Assembly (NCBI GenBank): GCA_900548775.1
Contig: URLM01000046.1
Location: 1 to 14,637, forward strand
Length of the DNA stretch: 14,637 nucleotides
From: an uncultured Olsenella sp.
Lineage (GTDB): Bacteria; Actinomycetota; Coriobacteriia; Coriobacteriales; Atopobiaceae
Direction: 5' to 3'
Both the position numbers and the translations under genes were made by a program. Below are positions 1 to 7,218 of the stretch, piece by piece. Each line of letters opens with the position of its first letter. Position 1 is the first letter of the stretch. The notes beneath the pieces are model-generated. The model made no database searches. It was not told the origin of the DNA and was given only the letters and a program-made list of their open reading frames with translations.

Positions 1-1414
1 GTGGCGCCGGGGTGGGCGTCGGGTGCGGAGCGGGAGCCGAGGCGGGCGCAGGTGTTGGGGCTGGCATCGGGTTCGGGACCGGCTGCGGTGCCGGTTGCGG
101 TGCCGGAGTCTGCACCGGCTGGGGGGAGGGGGCCGGCCTCGGGGCCGGTGCAGGCGCAACGGGCTGCGGAGAAGGCGATGCCGACGGCTGGGCCGCTGAC
201 ATCGCAGCCGGTGCGTGCGTCGGTACCGCAGCGGGCATCGCAGCCACGCGACCTGGTGCCGAAAGCGCGGCAACCTGCCGCTCGAGGCCCTCGATCCTCT
301 CGGCCAACGACTCCAGCGTGAGGTCCGACTCGGGCCGGGCGATTCTCGTAAGCGCAATCTCAAGAACGAGGCGCTGGTTGGTAGCGGTGCGCATCTCGCT
401 TGAGGCCTCGCCCAGGATGGAGAGCACGCGCGCGATGCGGTCGGCCGAGCCAAACGTGGCGGCCTCGCCCGAGAGACTTGCGAGCTCCTCGGGCGACGCG
501 GCGATCACCTTGGACGGGTCCCCCACCACCGCGGTCACGTATACGTCGCGCATGCGAGAAGCAAGCTCGCGGGTGAACTGCAGCAGGTCGCGCCCCTCGG
601 CAGCAAGCTTGGAGACCTCCTCGAAGAGCGACGCCGCGTCCCTCTCGGCAACTGCCTTTGTGACATTGCCGAGAACGGCGCCGTTGGCCTCGCCAAAGAG
701 GTCCTGGGTGGCAGAGAGCGTGATTGCCCCATCGCCAAAGACCGAGACCTGCTCGAGCGAGGTAAGCGCGTCTCGCATGCCTCCACGCGCATGGCGCACG
801 ATAAGCTCAAGCGCAGCGTCCTCGTAGGTGAAGCCCTCCTGCGAGCACACGTATGCCAGATGGGCCTGCATCTCGTTGGGGCCAATGGCGTGGAAGTCAA
901 AGCGCTGGACGCGCGAGAGGATCGTGGCCAGGATCTTTTGCGGGTCGGTGGTGCACATGATGAAGACCACGTGGCTCGGAGGCTCCTCGAGCGTCTTGAG
1001 CAGCGCGTTGAACGCCGCCGGCGTGAGCATGTGGACCTCGTCGATGATGTAGACCTTGTAGCTGCCACGCACGGGGGCGTAGTTGACGCGGCTTATGATC
1101 TCCTCGCGAACGTTGTCGACGCCCGTGCGCGAGGCGGCGTCGAGCTCCAGCACGTCCGGGTGTTCGCCCGCCGCGATGAGCTGGCACTCCTCGCAGGTGC
1201 CGTCGGGCAGGTGACCTGCGCCGCGTTGACACATGAGAGCCTTTGCCAGGATGCGCGCCATGGTGGTCTTGCCGGTGCCGCGCGGGCCGCAGAAGAGGTA
1301 CGCGTGGCTCACCTTGCCCTCGAGAACCGCGCGCTTGAGGGTCTCGACCACATGCTCCTGGCCGACGACCTCTTCGAACGTCTTTGGGCGGTACTTCGTG
1401 TAGAGCGATTCCAT
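1..1414 (-). CDS. dnaX: DNA polymerase III subunit gamma/tau (DnaX), N-terminal part, truncated by window edge
   Basis: This is the clamp-loader ATPase of the replicative polymerase holoenzyme, which loads the beta sliding clamp in the cytoplasm. The reading frame begins MESLYTKYRPKTFEEVVGQ and stays open for 471 codons to the left edge. Visible motifs are a Walker A GPRGTGKT at residues 43-50, a Walker B region IIDEVHML, a sensor stretch ILSRVQRF (most relatives have SRC), and a zinc-knuckle segment around residues 62-77. From about residue 380 the protein becomes a low-complexity Ala/Pro-rich linker with many AP and PQP repeats, usual between domain III and the tau-specific end. The ATG at 1412-1414 is preceded by GGAGG five bases upstream. 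Only three cysteines (62, 74, 77) are seen where four zinc ligands are usual. No gamma-frameshift slippery site lies in the visible part. Several long open frames on the plus strand here are composition shadows. Confidence 0.97.
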   Translation of the reverse strand, partial: MESLYTKYRPKTFEEVVGQEHVVETLKRAVLEGKVSHAYLFCGPRGTGKTTMARILAKALMCQRGAGHLPDGTCEECQLIAAGEHPDVLELDAASRTGVDNVREEIISRVNYAPVRGSYKVYIIDEVHMLTPAAFNALLKTLEEPPSHVVFIMCTTDPQKILATILSRVQRFDFHAIGPNEMQAHLAYVCSQEGFTYEDAALELIVRHARGGMRDALTSLEQVSVFGDGAITLSATQDLFGEANGAVLGNVTKAVAERDAASLFEEVSKLAAEGRDLLQFTRELASRMRDVYVTAVVGDPSKVIAASPEELASLSGEAATFGSADRIARVLSILGEASSEMRTATNQRLVLEIALTRIARPESDLTLESLAERIEGLERQVAALSAPGRVAAMPAAVPTHAPAAMSAAQPSASPSPQPVAPAPAPRPAPSPQPVQTPAPQPAPQPVPNPMPAPTPAPASAPAPHPTPTPAP

Positions 1415-1445
1415 GGGACCTCCGCGCCTCTTGCCTGAGAGTCCC

Positions 1446-1451
1446 AGTATA
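1446..1451 (-). promoter_or_regulatory. Likely -10 box of the dnaX promoter
   Basis: Read on the minus strand this is TATACT (5 of 6 matches to TATAAT), about 30 bases upstream of the dnaX ATG. It would start a short leader that includes the GGAGG ribosome binding site. I see no good -35 hexamer at the usual spacing, so the call rests mainly on the -10 and its position. Confidence 0.45.
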
Positions 1452-1586
1452 CCCGCGAGCATTGGGGATGGGCCATGCTCCACCGCGTCACCTTGAACCG
1501 CAGAAGGGCGACAGCTGCCACCCGTGGTGCCATACCCCTCGCGGTGCTGCGGCGGAGTGTCGCGGTGTGGTCGCGGCGGCGTGCCA
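1452..1586. other. Intergenic DNA between the dnaX promoter and repeat array A; nothing recognised
   Basis: I looked on both strands for a small SRP RNA, which often lies next to dnaX, and for a tRNA. I did not find the conserved SRP apical-loop sequence or a cloverleaf. Short open frames cross this stretch but run into the repeat array and look non-coding. Confidence 0.4.
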
Positions 1587-1936
1587 CGGCGGAGAAAAAC
1601 GCGCCTCCGGCTAGAAACGGGCGCCGAAGCAGGTGTTTCGTACGGAATTCCGTCTGAAGCGGGCCTTCCGGCGTCGTTTTCTCGCCGGAGGGCGGGTTCT
1701 CGCAGCGGGTGCGTACGGGACCTTCCTTCCGGCGTCGTTTTCTCGCCGGAGGGCGCATCTGCGCAGCGGTGGCGTACGGAACCTTCCCTTCGGCGTCATT
1801 TCGGCGCCGGAGGGCGCTTCTCGTACGGAATCCCGTCGGAGACCGCCGCTTCGGCGTCAATTCCTCGCCGGAGGGCGGGCTTTCGCAGCAAGTGCGTACG
1901 AGACCGCCGCTGCGGCGTCATTTTCTCGCCGGAAGC
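1587..1936. repeat. Repeat array A: six hairpin units with a 61-bp period
   Basis: Each unit has a 10-base left arm (consensus CCCTCCGGCG), a 9-base loop (for example TCGTTTTCT) and a complementary right arm CGCCGGAGGG, followed by a 32-base spacer. Left arms begin at 1603, 1664, 1725, 1786, 1847 and 1908, exactly 61 bases apart. The first unit is in opposite orientation, judged by its loop sequence, yet keeps the same register. Spacers fall into two classes: one carries GCAGC followed by GCGTACG, the other carries CGTACGGAATCCCGTC or close variants. The period is not a multiple of three, so open frames through the array shift frame at each unit, which argues against coding. The array fills the space between the sensor kinase and dnaX, and its last hairpin overlaps the kinase stop codon. 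It is probably a REP/BIME-like or MITE-like intergenic element. I do not recognise a named family. Confidence 0.85.
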
Positions 1937-3294
1937 ACGATAGTGACCCCAAAGCGGTCCCCCTGCGCACGCATGGTCATCGAACCGGCGTAGCGCTCGA
2001 CGATCTGGTGCATAGAACGCGTGCCAAACCCGTGGTTAAGCGGGTCTCCCTTTGTGGAAACCGGCAGCCCGTTCTCAAAGCGGACCTCTCCGTCGAAGTA
2101 GTTCTCCTCATGGATCACTGCCATGTCACCTCGCCGAGAAACGACGAGGCTGATCGTCTTTCTCTCCGCACCGTCCAACCGGCGCGCCGCCTCGATGGCG
2201 TTGTCCAGCAGGTTGCCAAAGAGCGAGTAAAGATCCGCAGGCGAGAGGCCCAGGAGCACCGCACCGTCGGCAATGCAGGTGAGGCGAATCCCTTCTCGCT
2301 CGCACAACAAGCGCTTCTCGCTGAGAATGGTGTCAAGCGCCTCGTTTCCGGTCTTCACCTTGGAGTCGTAGATGCGAACCTCCTGCGCAAGGTCCTCGAG
2401 GGCGCCCTTCTCGACCGCCACCCCGCCCTGCTCGAGATGGCGAATCTGGTGGCGGATGTCATGGCACTTGATGTTGATGGCGTCAATCGTGTCCTTGGAG
2501 AGCTGGTACTGGCGCTCTTCGTCGGAGCGAACGCGCTGCATCACGGCAATGTCCTGCTCAAGGTGCTTGTTGTAGAGCAGCTCGAACTCCATCCAGAGCA
2601 CGAATGCGCAGGTGGCAAAGTGGACGCCCCTGTACAACACCACCACGTGCATGGGCACGCCAAAGCCCAGCAGGTAGCACTTGTTGGCAAGGTCGAAGGC
2701 CAGGCAGACGAGCAGGACCATCATCACGACGAGAAGCGCGGAGCCCCCATGGACGGGCGAGAAGCCATACTGCTCGACCTTGCGAAGAATCGTCTGGTGG
2801 CACACCGCATACACCACGGCGCACAGGCCGACCATTCCCAGGAGGGTGAAGCCCCAGGTGTCGACCGGCACCCCCATGGGGACCAGGATGGTGCGCACGA
2901 GACCATCGAGGCCACTGGCAATGTTCTGCATGATGTAGGCCGCCGAGACGCAGAAGAGCGCCGCCTGCGGCGGAGCGTCAAAGAGGAGAAGGACCAGCGC
3001 ATAGCAGAGAAGGATCACAAGCGAGAAGGTGATGAGCTGGGCCACAAACAGGACGTCGATTAATGCCGGCCACGAAAGGTCCGCTGGCACGAACGGAAGG
3101 GACTCGAGCGACGAGCCCAGGGCCGTCATCACCGCGACAAACGCAACCGTGACGCACGTCGCAACGACCGCGCGCCAGGCGAAGTCCTCCCTCCTCGGCA
3201 AGCTGCGGGCGAACAGCCACATGGCGACGGCGATCTGCACGGTCGTGAGGATGGGGCTGGCAAGGTAGGGGACGTTAGAGCTGAGAAACCCCAT
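1918..3294 (-). CDS. Membrane sensor histidine kinase, GHKL type (AgrC-like architecture)
   Basis: This 458-residue kinase is the probable partner of the response regulator just upstream; the two frames meet as TGATG, sharing one base. The first 235 residues hold about six or seven hydrophobic segments (for example around 10-30, 83-105 and 182-202). A short coiled linker with DEERQYQLS follows, then the phosphoacceptor region NIKCHDIRHQIRHLEQ with candidate His278. The ATPase part shows an N box LFGNLLDNAIEA (Asn365) and a G box NHGFGTRSM. No separate ligand-binding domain is present, so the ligand is presumably sensed by the membrane part, as in peptide-sensing kinases of this group, but no AgrB/AgrD-like genes are nearby. 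The C-terminus LPARK and stop codon lie inside the last hairpin of repeat array A. It is strongly similar to the kinase at 11200-12600. GGGAGG lies nine bases before the ATG. Confidence 0.92.
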   Translation of the reverse strand: MGFLSSNVPYLASPILTTVQIAVAMWLFARSLPRREDFAWRAVVATCVTVAFVAVMTALGSSLESLPFVPADLSWPALIDVLFVAQLITFSLVILLCYALVLLLFDAPPQAALFCVSAAYIMQNIASGLDGLVRTILVPMGVPVDTWGFTLLGMVGLCAVVYAVCHQTILRKVEQYGFSPVHGGSALLVVMMVLLVCLAFDLANKCYLLGFGVPMHVVVLYRGVHFATCAFVLWMEFELLYNKHLEQDIAVMQRVRSDEERQYQLSKDTIDAINIKCHDIRHQIRHLEQGGVAVEKGALEDLAQEVRIYDSKVKTGNEALDTILSEKRLLCEREGIRLTCIADGAVLLGLSPADLYSLFGNLLDNAIEAARRLDGAERKTISLVVSRRGDMAVIHEENYFDGEVRFENGLPVSTKGDPLNHGFGTRSMHQIVERYAGSMTMRAQGDRFGVTIVLPARK

Positions 3295-4004
3295 CAGAAG
3301 CTGCCTCCCAGGTAGTCGGTAATGGACGCAAGAGCCGCCTTGTGCTTGGGCCGGCTAAAGAAGAGATTCTCCCCCGTGGTCACGCGAACGCAGTCACGCT
3401 GCACGGCGCAGATGTGTCCCATGTTGACCAAACAGCTGTTCGAGATGCGCACAAAGCTCTCCTCGGGGAGCTGCTCGGTGGCCTTGGTAAGGCTTCCGCG
3501 CAGCGAGACGATCTCTCCGCTTGCGAGGTGGTAGCTCAGGTCATGGCCGAGAATGTCAACGAACACAAGGTCAGATATGGGGAAGATGCGCATTCCGTCG
3601 CGGGTGACGATGGTGACCTTGTCGGCCCTCCCCCGCCGCGCTATGCGAAGTGCCCGGTCGAGCCTAAGGGCGAAGTCGTAGTACTCGACCGGCTTGACGA
3701 TGAAGTCCAGGGCGTCGACCTGGTAGCCCTTCACGGCGTACTGCGCGAGGTCGGTCACGAAGATCAGCGGCGTCTGGGTATCGTAGCTGCGCAGGAGCTG
3801 CGCCGCCTCCATGCCGTTGATGCCGGGAAGGCCAATGTCCATGAAGATGAGGTCGTAGGGGTTGTGGTCCTCGGGGAGTTCCATGGCGGTGGAGACGGTC
3901 GTGACCTGGAACTCCTCGGAGTGCTCTTGTCCATAGTGGGCCAGCATGCGCCTGAGCGCTTGGGCATCGGACGCCCTGTCCTCGACAATGAGTACCTTGA
4001 ACAT
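3294..4004 (-). CDS. LytTR-family response regulator, paired with the adjacent GHKL kinase
   Basis: This 236-residue regulator has an N-terminal receiver domain: acidic pair E8/D9, phosphoacceptor Asp56 in LIFMDIGLPGINGMEA, Thr84, and Lys104 in the KP motif. It has a C-terminal LytTR DNA-binding domain from about residue 135 with the typical FVRISNSCLVNMGHI segment. LytTR proteins usually bind paired direct repeats upstream of target promoters. I start it at the ATG at 4002-4004 because GGAGG lies seven bases upstream and the protein then opens directly with the receiver strand MFKVLIVED. An in-frame upstream extension to 4085 would read into the GH3 terminator hairpin and is unlikely. It lies just downstream of the GH3 lipoprotein gene on the same strand and is nearly identical in key motifs to the regulator at 10487-11203. 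I saw no convincing promoter in the roughly 60 bases between that hairpin and the start. Confidence 0.93.
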   Translation of the reverse strand: MFKVLIVEDRASDAQALRRMLAHYGQEHSEEFQVTTVSTAMELPEDHNPYDLIFMDIGLPGINGMEAAQLLRSYDTQTPLIFVTDLAQYAVKGYQVDALDFIVKPVEYYDFALRLDRALRIARRGRADKVTIVTRDGMRIFPISDLVFVDILGHDLSYHLASGEIVSLRGSLTKATEQLPEESFVRISNSCLVNMGHICAVQRDCVRVTTGENLFFSRPKHKAALASITDYLGGSF

Positions 4005-4066
4005 GGCGCCCTCCATCGCTCCCCCAAAAGCTCCTTCCTCTTGAGTGTATTTCACCTGAAAGCAAG

Positions 4067-4099
4067 GCACGCCCGGCATGCGCATGATGCCGGGCGTGC
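4067..4099 (-). terminator. Strong hairpin terminator after the GH3 lipoprotein gene
   Basis: A perfect 13-bp stem GCACGCCCGGCAT / ATGCCGGGCGTGC encloses a 7-base loop, starting about 14 bases past the GH3 stop codon. In the minus-strand sense it is followed by CTTGCTTTC, only moderately T-rich. It separates the GH3 gene from the regulator operon downstream, so any read-through would feed that operon. Confidence 0.75.
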
Positions 4100-4112
4100 G
4101 GTAGTGCGACTG

Positions 4113-6620
4113 CTAGCGCGTGATTGTCTCGGGCTTGGTCAGCGGCGCGACCTTGTAGGTCTTGGTGCGGTCGTCGTCGATGACGCCGGACCAGTTGAGA
4201 CCGAAGCAGAAGTCGTACGCGTTGCCCTCGGAGTCCACGTAGGGATCGAGGTCGCGGGGCACGTCCTCGAGGGAGGCCTCGACGGTGTCCATGTCCTTGG
4301 GCATCTGGCACGGGAGCAGGCCGGAGGGCTCGACCTCGCCCTTGAGGATCCTGCCGTAAGCCTTGCCAAAGTTGCGGCCGGAAGAGGCCCATGACCAGAG
4401 GATGACGTCCGCAGCCTGCTCGAACTCGTGGAAGCACTGGGCGTTGTTGGTGCCCTCGACGATCACGATGAGCTTGGCGTCGGCGGGAAGCGCGGCACGG
4501 GTGTTGAGCACCATGTCGAGGTCGCTCTCGTTGGACGCGGTGACCGACTTGCCGTAGTAGGAGCGGTTCTCCTTCGTCCCGTCCTCGAGCGTGTCGCCGG
4601 CGAGAGAAACGCGACGCACGTTGGGACCGTCGGCGGTGTAGGGGCGGTACTGCAGCGAGATGGGCAGGTACTTCTGGTCCTCGGGAACGGGCTCGCTCGA
4701 GAACATCCCGCCGCCGCCCTCGCCGGCACCGGTGTCGGGGCTGGCGATGACGAGAACCGCGTACTTGCAGTCCGCGAGGTCTTCAGCTGTAGCGCGGGTG
4801 CAATCGGACTCCTGGTAGACCTTCTGGCTCGTGTCGACCTGGAAGGCCATGGGACCAAAGGCCTGCGGCTCGCCCGTGGGCTCGCCGACCGTGTCGGTCA
4901 CGACGTCGAAGAGCTCGTTCGCCGTGTCTTCGTCGACGGCGAGCGAGAAGCTCGCACTTCCGCCGCCGAACATGCCGCCACCAGAGAGCTTCTGGGGGAT
5001 GTAGCACTTGGGCTTGCCGGTGATGCCCTGCTTGGAGATGACGTTGCCCTTGTTCTTGAGCATGACGATGGCCTTGTTGGACGCCTCCTGGCCAAACGCA
5101 GCGGCGTCGGAGTCCTCGAGGACCTCCTTGGCCTTGCTCGAGTCGTTGTAGGGGTTGTCGAAGAGCTGGACGTCGTTCATGACCGTAAAGATGTGGCGGG
5201 CGGAGGTGCGCACGCGCTCGAGCGCGGCATCCTCGCCGTTGTCCTTGGCATACAGCGCGTAGCCGTCCTTGGCCACGTCAGGCGCCCAGTCGCCACCGAT
5301 CTGGTCGACGCCGGCGTCGAGGATCTTCTCGAAGCGCTCCGGCTCGGTGAGGTTGGCCACGGTACCAAAGCAGCGGTTGCCAAAGTCGGTCGCGCGCAGG
5401 ATCTGCCAGTCGGTGGTGATCATGCCGTCCCAGCCAGCGGTCTCTCGCAGGATGTCGAGGGCCTTCTTGTTGTAGGCGCCACCGACGATCTCTCCGTACT
5501 CCTCGTCGTCGCTGTAGGCGATGCCGTAGTTGGGCATGACCGCAGCCATCTCGCCGGTCTCGCCGTCGAGGTGCATGCCACCGTCGATGAACGGGATGAG
5601 GTGGGCATCGTAGTTGTCGCCGGGGAAGACGTCGTACTTGCCGGCGTCGTTGTGGTCGTTGCGGCCGCCCTCGGTTGCACCGGGACCGCAGTAGTGCTTG
5701 AGCATGCAGGCGACGGAGTCGGTGCCCCAGCCCAGGTCGTTGCCGTTGTCATCGGTGGTCGACTGCATGGCGCCAACGAAGGCCTTGGTCATGTCGCGGT
5801 TCACCGCGGGATCCTCGCACATGGAGCCGCCGAGACGGGTCCACACCACGTTCGTGCCGATGTCCACCTGGGGGCCAAGGTTGACGCGAGCACCGGTCGC
5901 ACGCCAAGCCCTGCCGGTGTACATGCCGGCCTTCTTCCAGAGCTCCGGGTCCATCGCGGCGGTGAGGCAGTGGTTGTCGGGGATGTCATAGAGCTGGTAG
6001 GGGTCGGTCGAGTTCATGTACGGGATGCCCCAGTCACCGTTCTTCTCGCAGTACTCCTGGACGGCGTTGATCCACTTGACGTCCGAAGCGAAGGAGTCGA
6101 GGTTCGAGTTTGCGCGAGAGACGCCTGCGCGCATGCCCTCGTTGAGCTTCTCGGCGGAGTCGTCGTCAAGCGGAGCGGTGGCGCTCATCATGCCATCGTG
6201 GAACATGAGGGGCAGGATCTCCTCGGCGGAGAGCTGATCTGCCAGCGCGGCCGCGCGATCTGCTCCACTCTGGCGCCAGTCCTCGTAGAGGTCGAGCTTG
6301 CCGTTGCCGTTGAGGTCCTTGAAGGCCAGGCCGTCCACCTGGATGATCTTGGAAGTGTCCATCACGCCCAGCTCGGCCCCGCCGTCCGGGTTGGTGACGC
6401 GCGTCCAGCCGTCCCTGGTCTCCTCGCTCGTCCACTTTGCCTGGACGTCCGAGCCGTCCGGGTCGATGGGGTACTTGTCGGCGCTGGGCGCGGACGCAGC
6501 GGCACTCGTACCCGCGTCGCCGCCGGCCGTGCCGGCCGAGCAGCCCGCCAGCCCCGCGAGCGCGGCGGCAGCCGCGGATCCCGCGAGGAAGTTCCTTCTC
6601 GTTACGCTTCTCTCCTCCAT
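4113..6620 (-). CDS. Glycoside hydrolase family 3 enzyme, Tat-exported lipoprotein
   Basis: This 835-residue protein is a predicted beta-glycosidase (GH3 members include beta-glucosidases, xylosidases and others; the substrate cannot be read here). The N-terminus VTRRNFLAGS is a twin-arginine signal, ending in lipobox LAGC with Cys27, so the enzyme is folded before export and lipid-anchored outside. An N-terminal (alpha/beta) barrel domain follows, with KHYCG at Lys308/His309 and the nucleophile motif GWDGMITTDW with Asp404. The C-terminal domain starts near NKAIVMLKNKG and ends with the FCFGLNWSG motif. There is no Fn3-like domain after it. The ATG at 6618-6620 has AGGAGG six bases upstream; a longer in-frame start to 6659 lacks such a site. 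It sits between repeat array B and the LytTR/GHKL operon, on the same strand as both GH3 neighbours. A glycine- and serine-rich insert (GGGMFGGGSASFS) lies in the C-terminal domain. Confidence 0.93.
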   Translation of the reverse strand: MEERSVTRRNFLAGSAAAAALAGLAGCSAGTAGGDAGTSAAASAPSADKYPIDPDGSDVQAKWTSEETRDGWTRVTNPDGGAELGVMDTSKIIQVDGLAFKDLNGNGKLDLYEDWRQSGADRAAALADQLSAEEILPLMFHDGMMSATAPLDDDSAEKLNEGMRAGVSRANSNLDSFASDVKWINAVQEYCEKNGDWGIPYMNSTDPYQLYDIPDNHCLTAAMDPELWKKAGMYTGRAWRATGARVNLGPQVDIGTNVVWTRLGGSMCEDPAVNRDMTKAFVGAMQSTTDDNGNDLGWGTDSVACMLKHYCGPGATEGGRNDHNDAGKYDVFPGDNYDAHLIPFIDGGMHLDGETGEMAAVMPNYGIAYSDDEEYGEIVGGAYNKKALDILRETAGWDGMITTDWQILRATDFGNRCFGTVANLTEPERFEKILDAGVDQIGGDWAPDVAKDGYALYAKDNGEDAALERVRTSARHIFTVMNDVQLFDNPYNDSSKAKEVLEDSDAAAFGQEASNKAIVMLKNKGNVISKQGITGKPKCYIPQKLSGGGMFGGGSASFSLAVDEDTANELFDVVTDTVGEPTGEPQAFGPMAFQVDTSQKVYQESDCTRATAEDLADCKYAVLVIASPDTGAGEGGGGMFSSEPVPEDQKYLPISLQYRPYTADGPNVRRVSLAGDTLEDGTKENRSYYGKSVTASNESDLDMVLNTRAALPADAKLIVIVEGTNNAQCFHEFEQAADVILWSWASSGRNFGKAYGRILKGEVEPSGLLPCQMPKDMDTVEASLEDVPRDLDPYVDSEGNAYDFCFGLNWSGVIDDDRTKTYKVAPLTKPETITR

Positions 6621-6809
6621 GGTTCCCTCCTGTTTGGACTTCCCTTCCTTGCCCCGCATGGGGTGATTTCAGAGTCCATTAAGAGGGTCGAGGGGGCCGC
6701 TTTGCCCCAGCTGTCACAGGCTGCGATGCCGGTGCCGTGGATTGCGCGGGACGCGCCGCTTACCGGCACGCGAGCGGTGGGACGTCACGGCGTGGTCGCG
6801 GCGTGGTCG
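6621..6809 (-). promoter_or_regulatory. Upstream region of the GH3 lipoprotein gene; promoter not resolved
   Basis: This stretch must hold the promoter of the GH3 lipoprotein gene unless transcription comes from upstream. I see a small inverted repeat CCCC-GCAT-GGGG at 6652-6663 and a -35-like GTGACA on the minus strand near 6713-6718, but no -10 box at proper spacing. No paired LytTR-type direct repeats stood out. Confidence 0.3.
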
Positions 6810-7130
6810 CGGCGGAGAAAAACGCGCCTCCGGCGAGAAACGGGCGCCGAAGCAGGTGTTTCGTACGGAATTCCGTCTGAAGCGGGCCCTCCGGCGTCGT
6901 TTTCTCGCCGGAGGGCGCATCTGCACAGCAGCAGCGTACGAAGTCTTCCCTCCGGCGTCATCTCGACGCCGGAGGACGCATCTCGTACGGAATCCCGTCG
7001 GAGACCGCCGCTTCGGCGTCAATTCCTCGCCGGAGGGCGCATCTGCACAGCAGCAGCGTACGGAACCCTGCCTCCGGCGTCAATTCCTCGCCGGGGGGCA
7101 CATCTGCGCAGCAAGCACGCACGAAACCGT
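6810..7130. repeat. Repeat array B: five hairpin units with a 61-bp period, related to array A
   Basis: Left arms begin at 6826, 6887, 6948, 7009 and 7070, again exactly 61 bases apart, with 10-base arms, 9-base loops and 32-base spacers of the same two classes as array A. The unit at 6887 has a perfect 10-bp stem. The unit at 6948 has an extended stem, because its loop TCATCTCGA pairs further into GGCGTC/GACGCC. Bases 6810-6917 match 1587-1694 of array A at 106 of 108 positions without gaps, including the inverted first unit and the palindrome ACGGAATTCCGT. The order of spacer classes differs between arrays, so they are not simple copies over their whole length. The array lies between the two GH3 genes, beyond the terminator of the upstream one. 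I judge it non-coding. Confidence 0.85.
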
Positions 7131-7140
7131 GCCCGTGCCG

Positions 7141-7174
7141 AGGAAAGCGGGCCCACCCAAAAGGGCAGGCCCGC
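7141..7174 (-). terminator. Hairpin terminator after the membrane-anchored GH3 gene
   Basis: A 7-bp stem GCGGGCC/GGCCCGC (7147-7153 with 7168-7174) continues through a 2x2 internal loop into CCC-AAAA-GGG. In the minus-strand sense it is followed by TTTCCT. It lies about 45 bases past the stop codon of the GH3 gene and before repeat array B. Confidence 0.6.
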
Positions 7175-7218
7175 CAAGTCAAACGCACCAGCGCGGCTAC
7201 GCGTTCACCGTTCGGCCG

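Noticed and set aside
12..827. Gly/Ala-rich 271-residue open frame on the plus strand
   Set aside because: It is antisense to dnaX and reflects the Ala/Pro codons of the DnaX linker in a GC-rich genome.
1415..1602. Small SRP RNA next to dnaX
   Set aside because: The conserved apical-loop sequence of bacterial SRP RNA is absent on both strands.
1603..1936. CRISPR array (29-base palindromic repeat plus 32-base spacer gives 61, the same period as type I-E arrays)
   Set aside because: The spacers are clearly related to each other and fall into two classes, the repeats are degenerate, one unit is inverted, and there are no cas genes in the window.
1611..1993. Small Arg-rich open frames on both strands within array A (and similar ones at 6714-7188 in array B)
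   Set aside because: They are repeat-derived. The 61-bp period changes frame at every unit, both strands are open, and the products are low-complexity with no ribosome binding sites.
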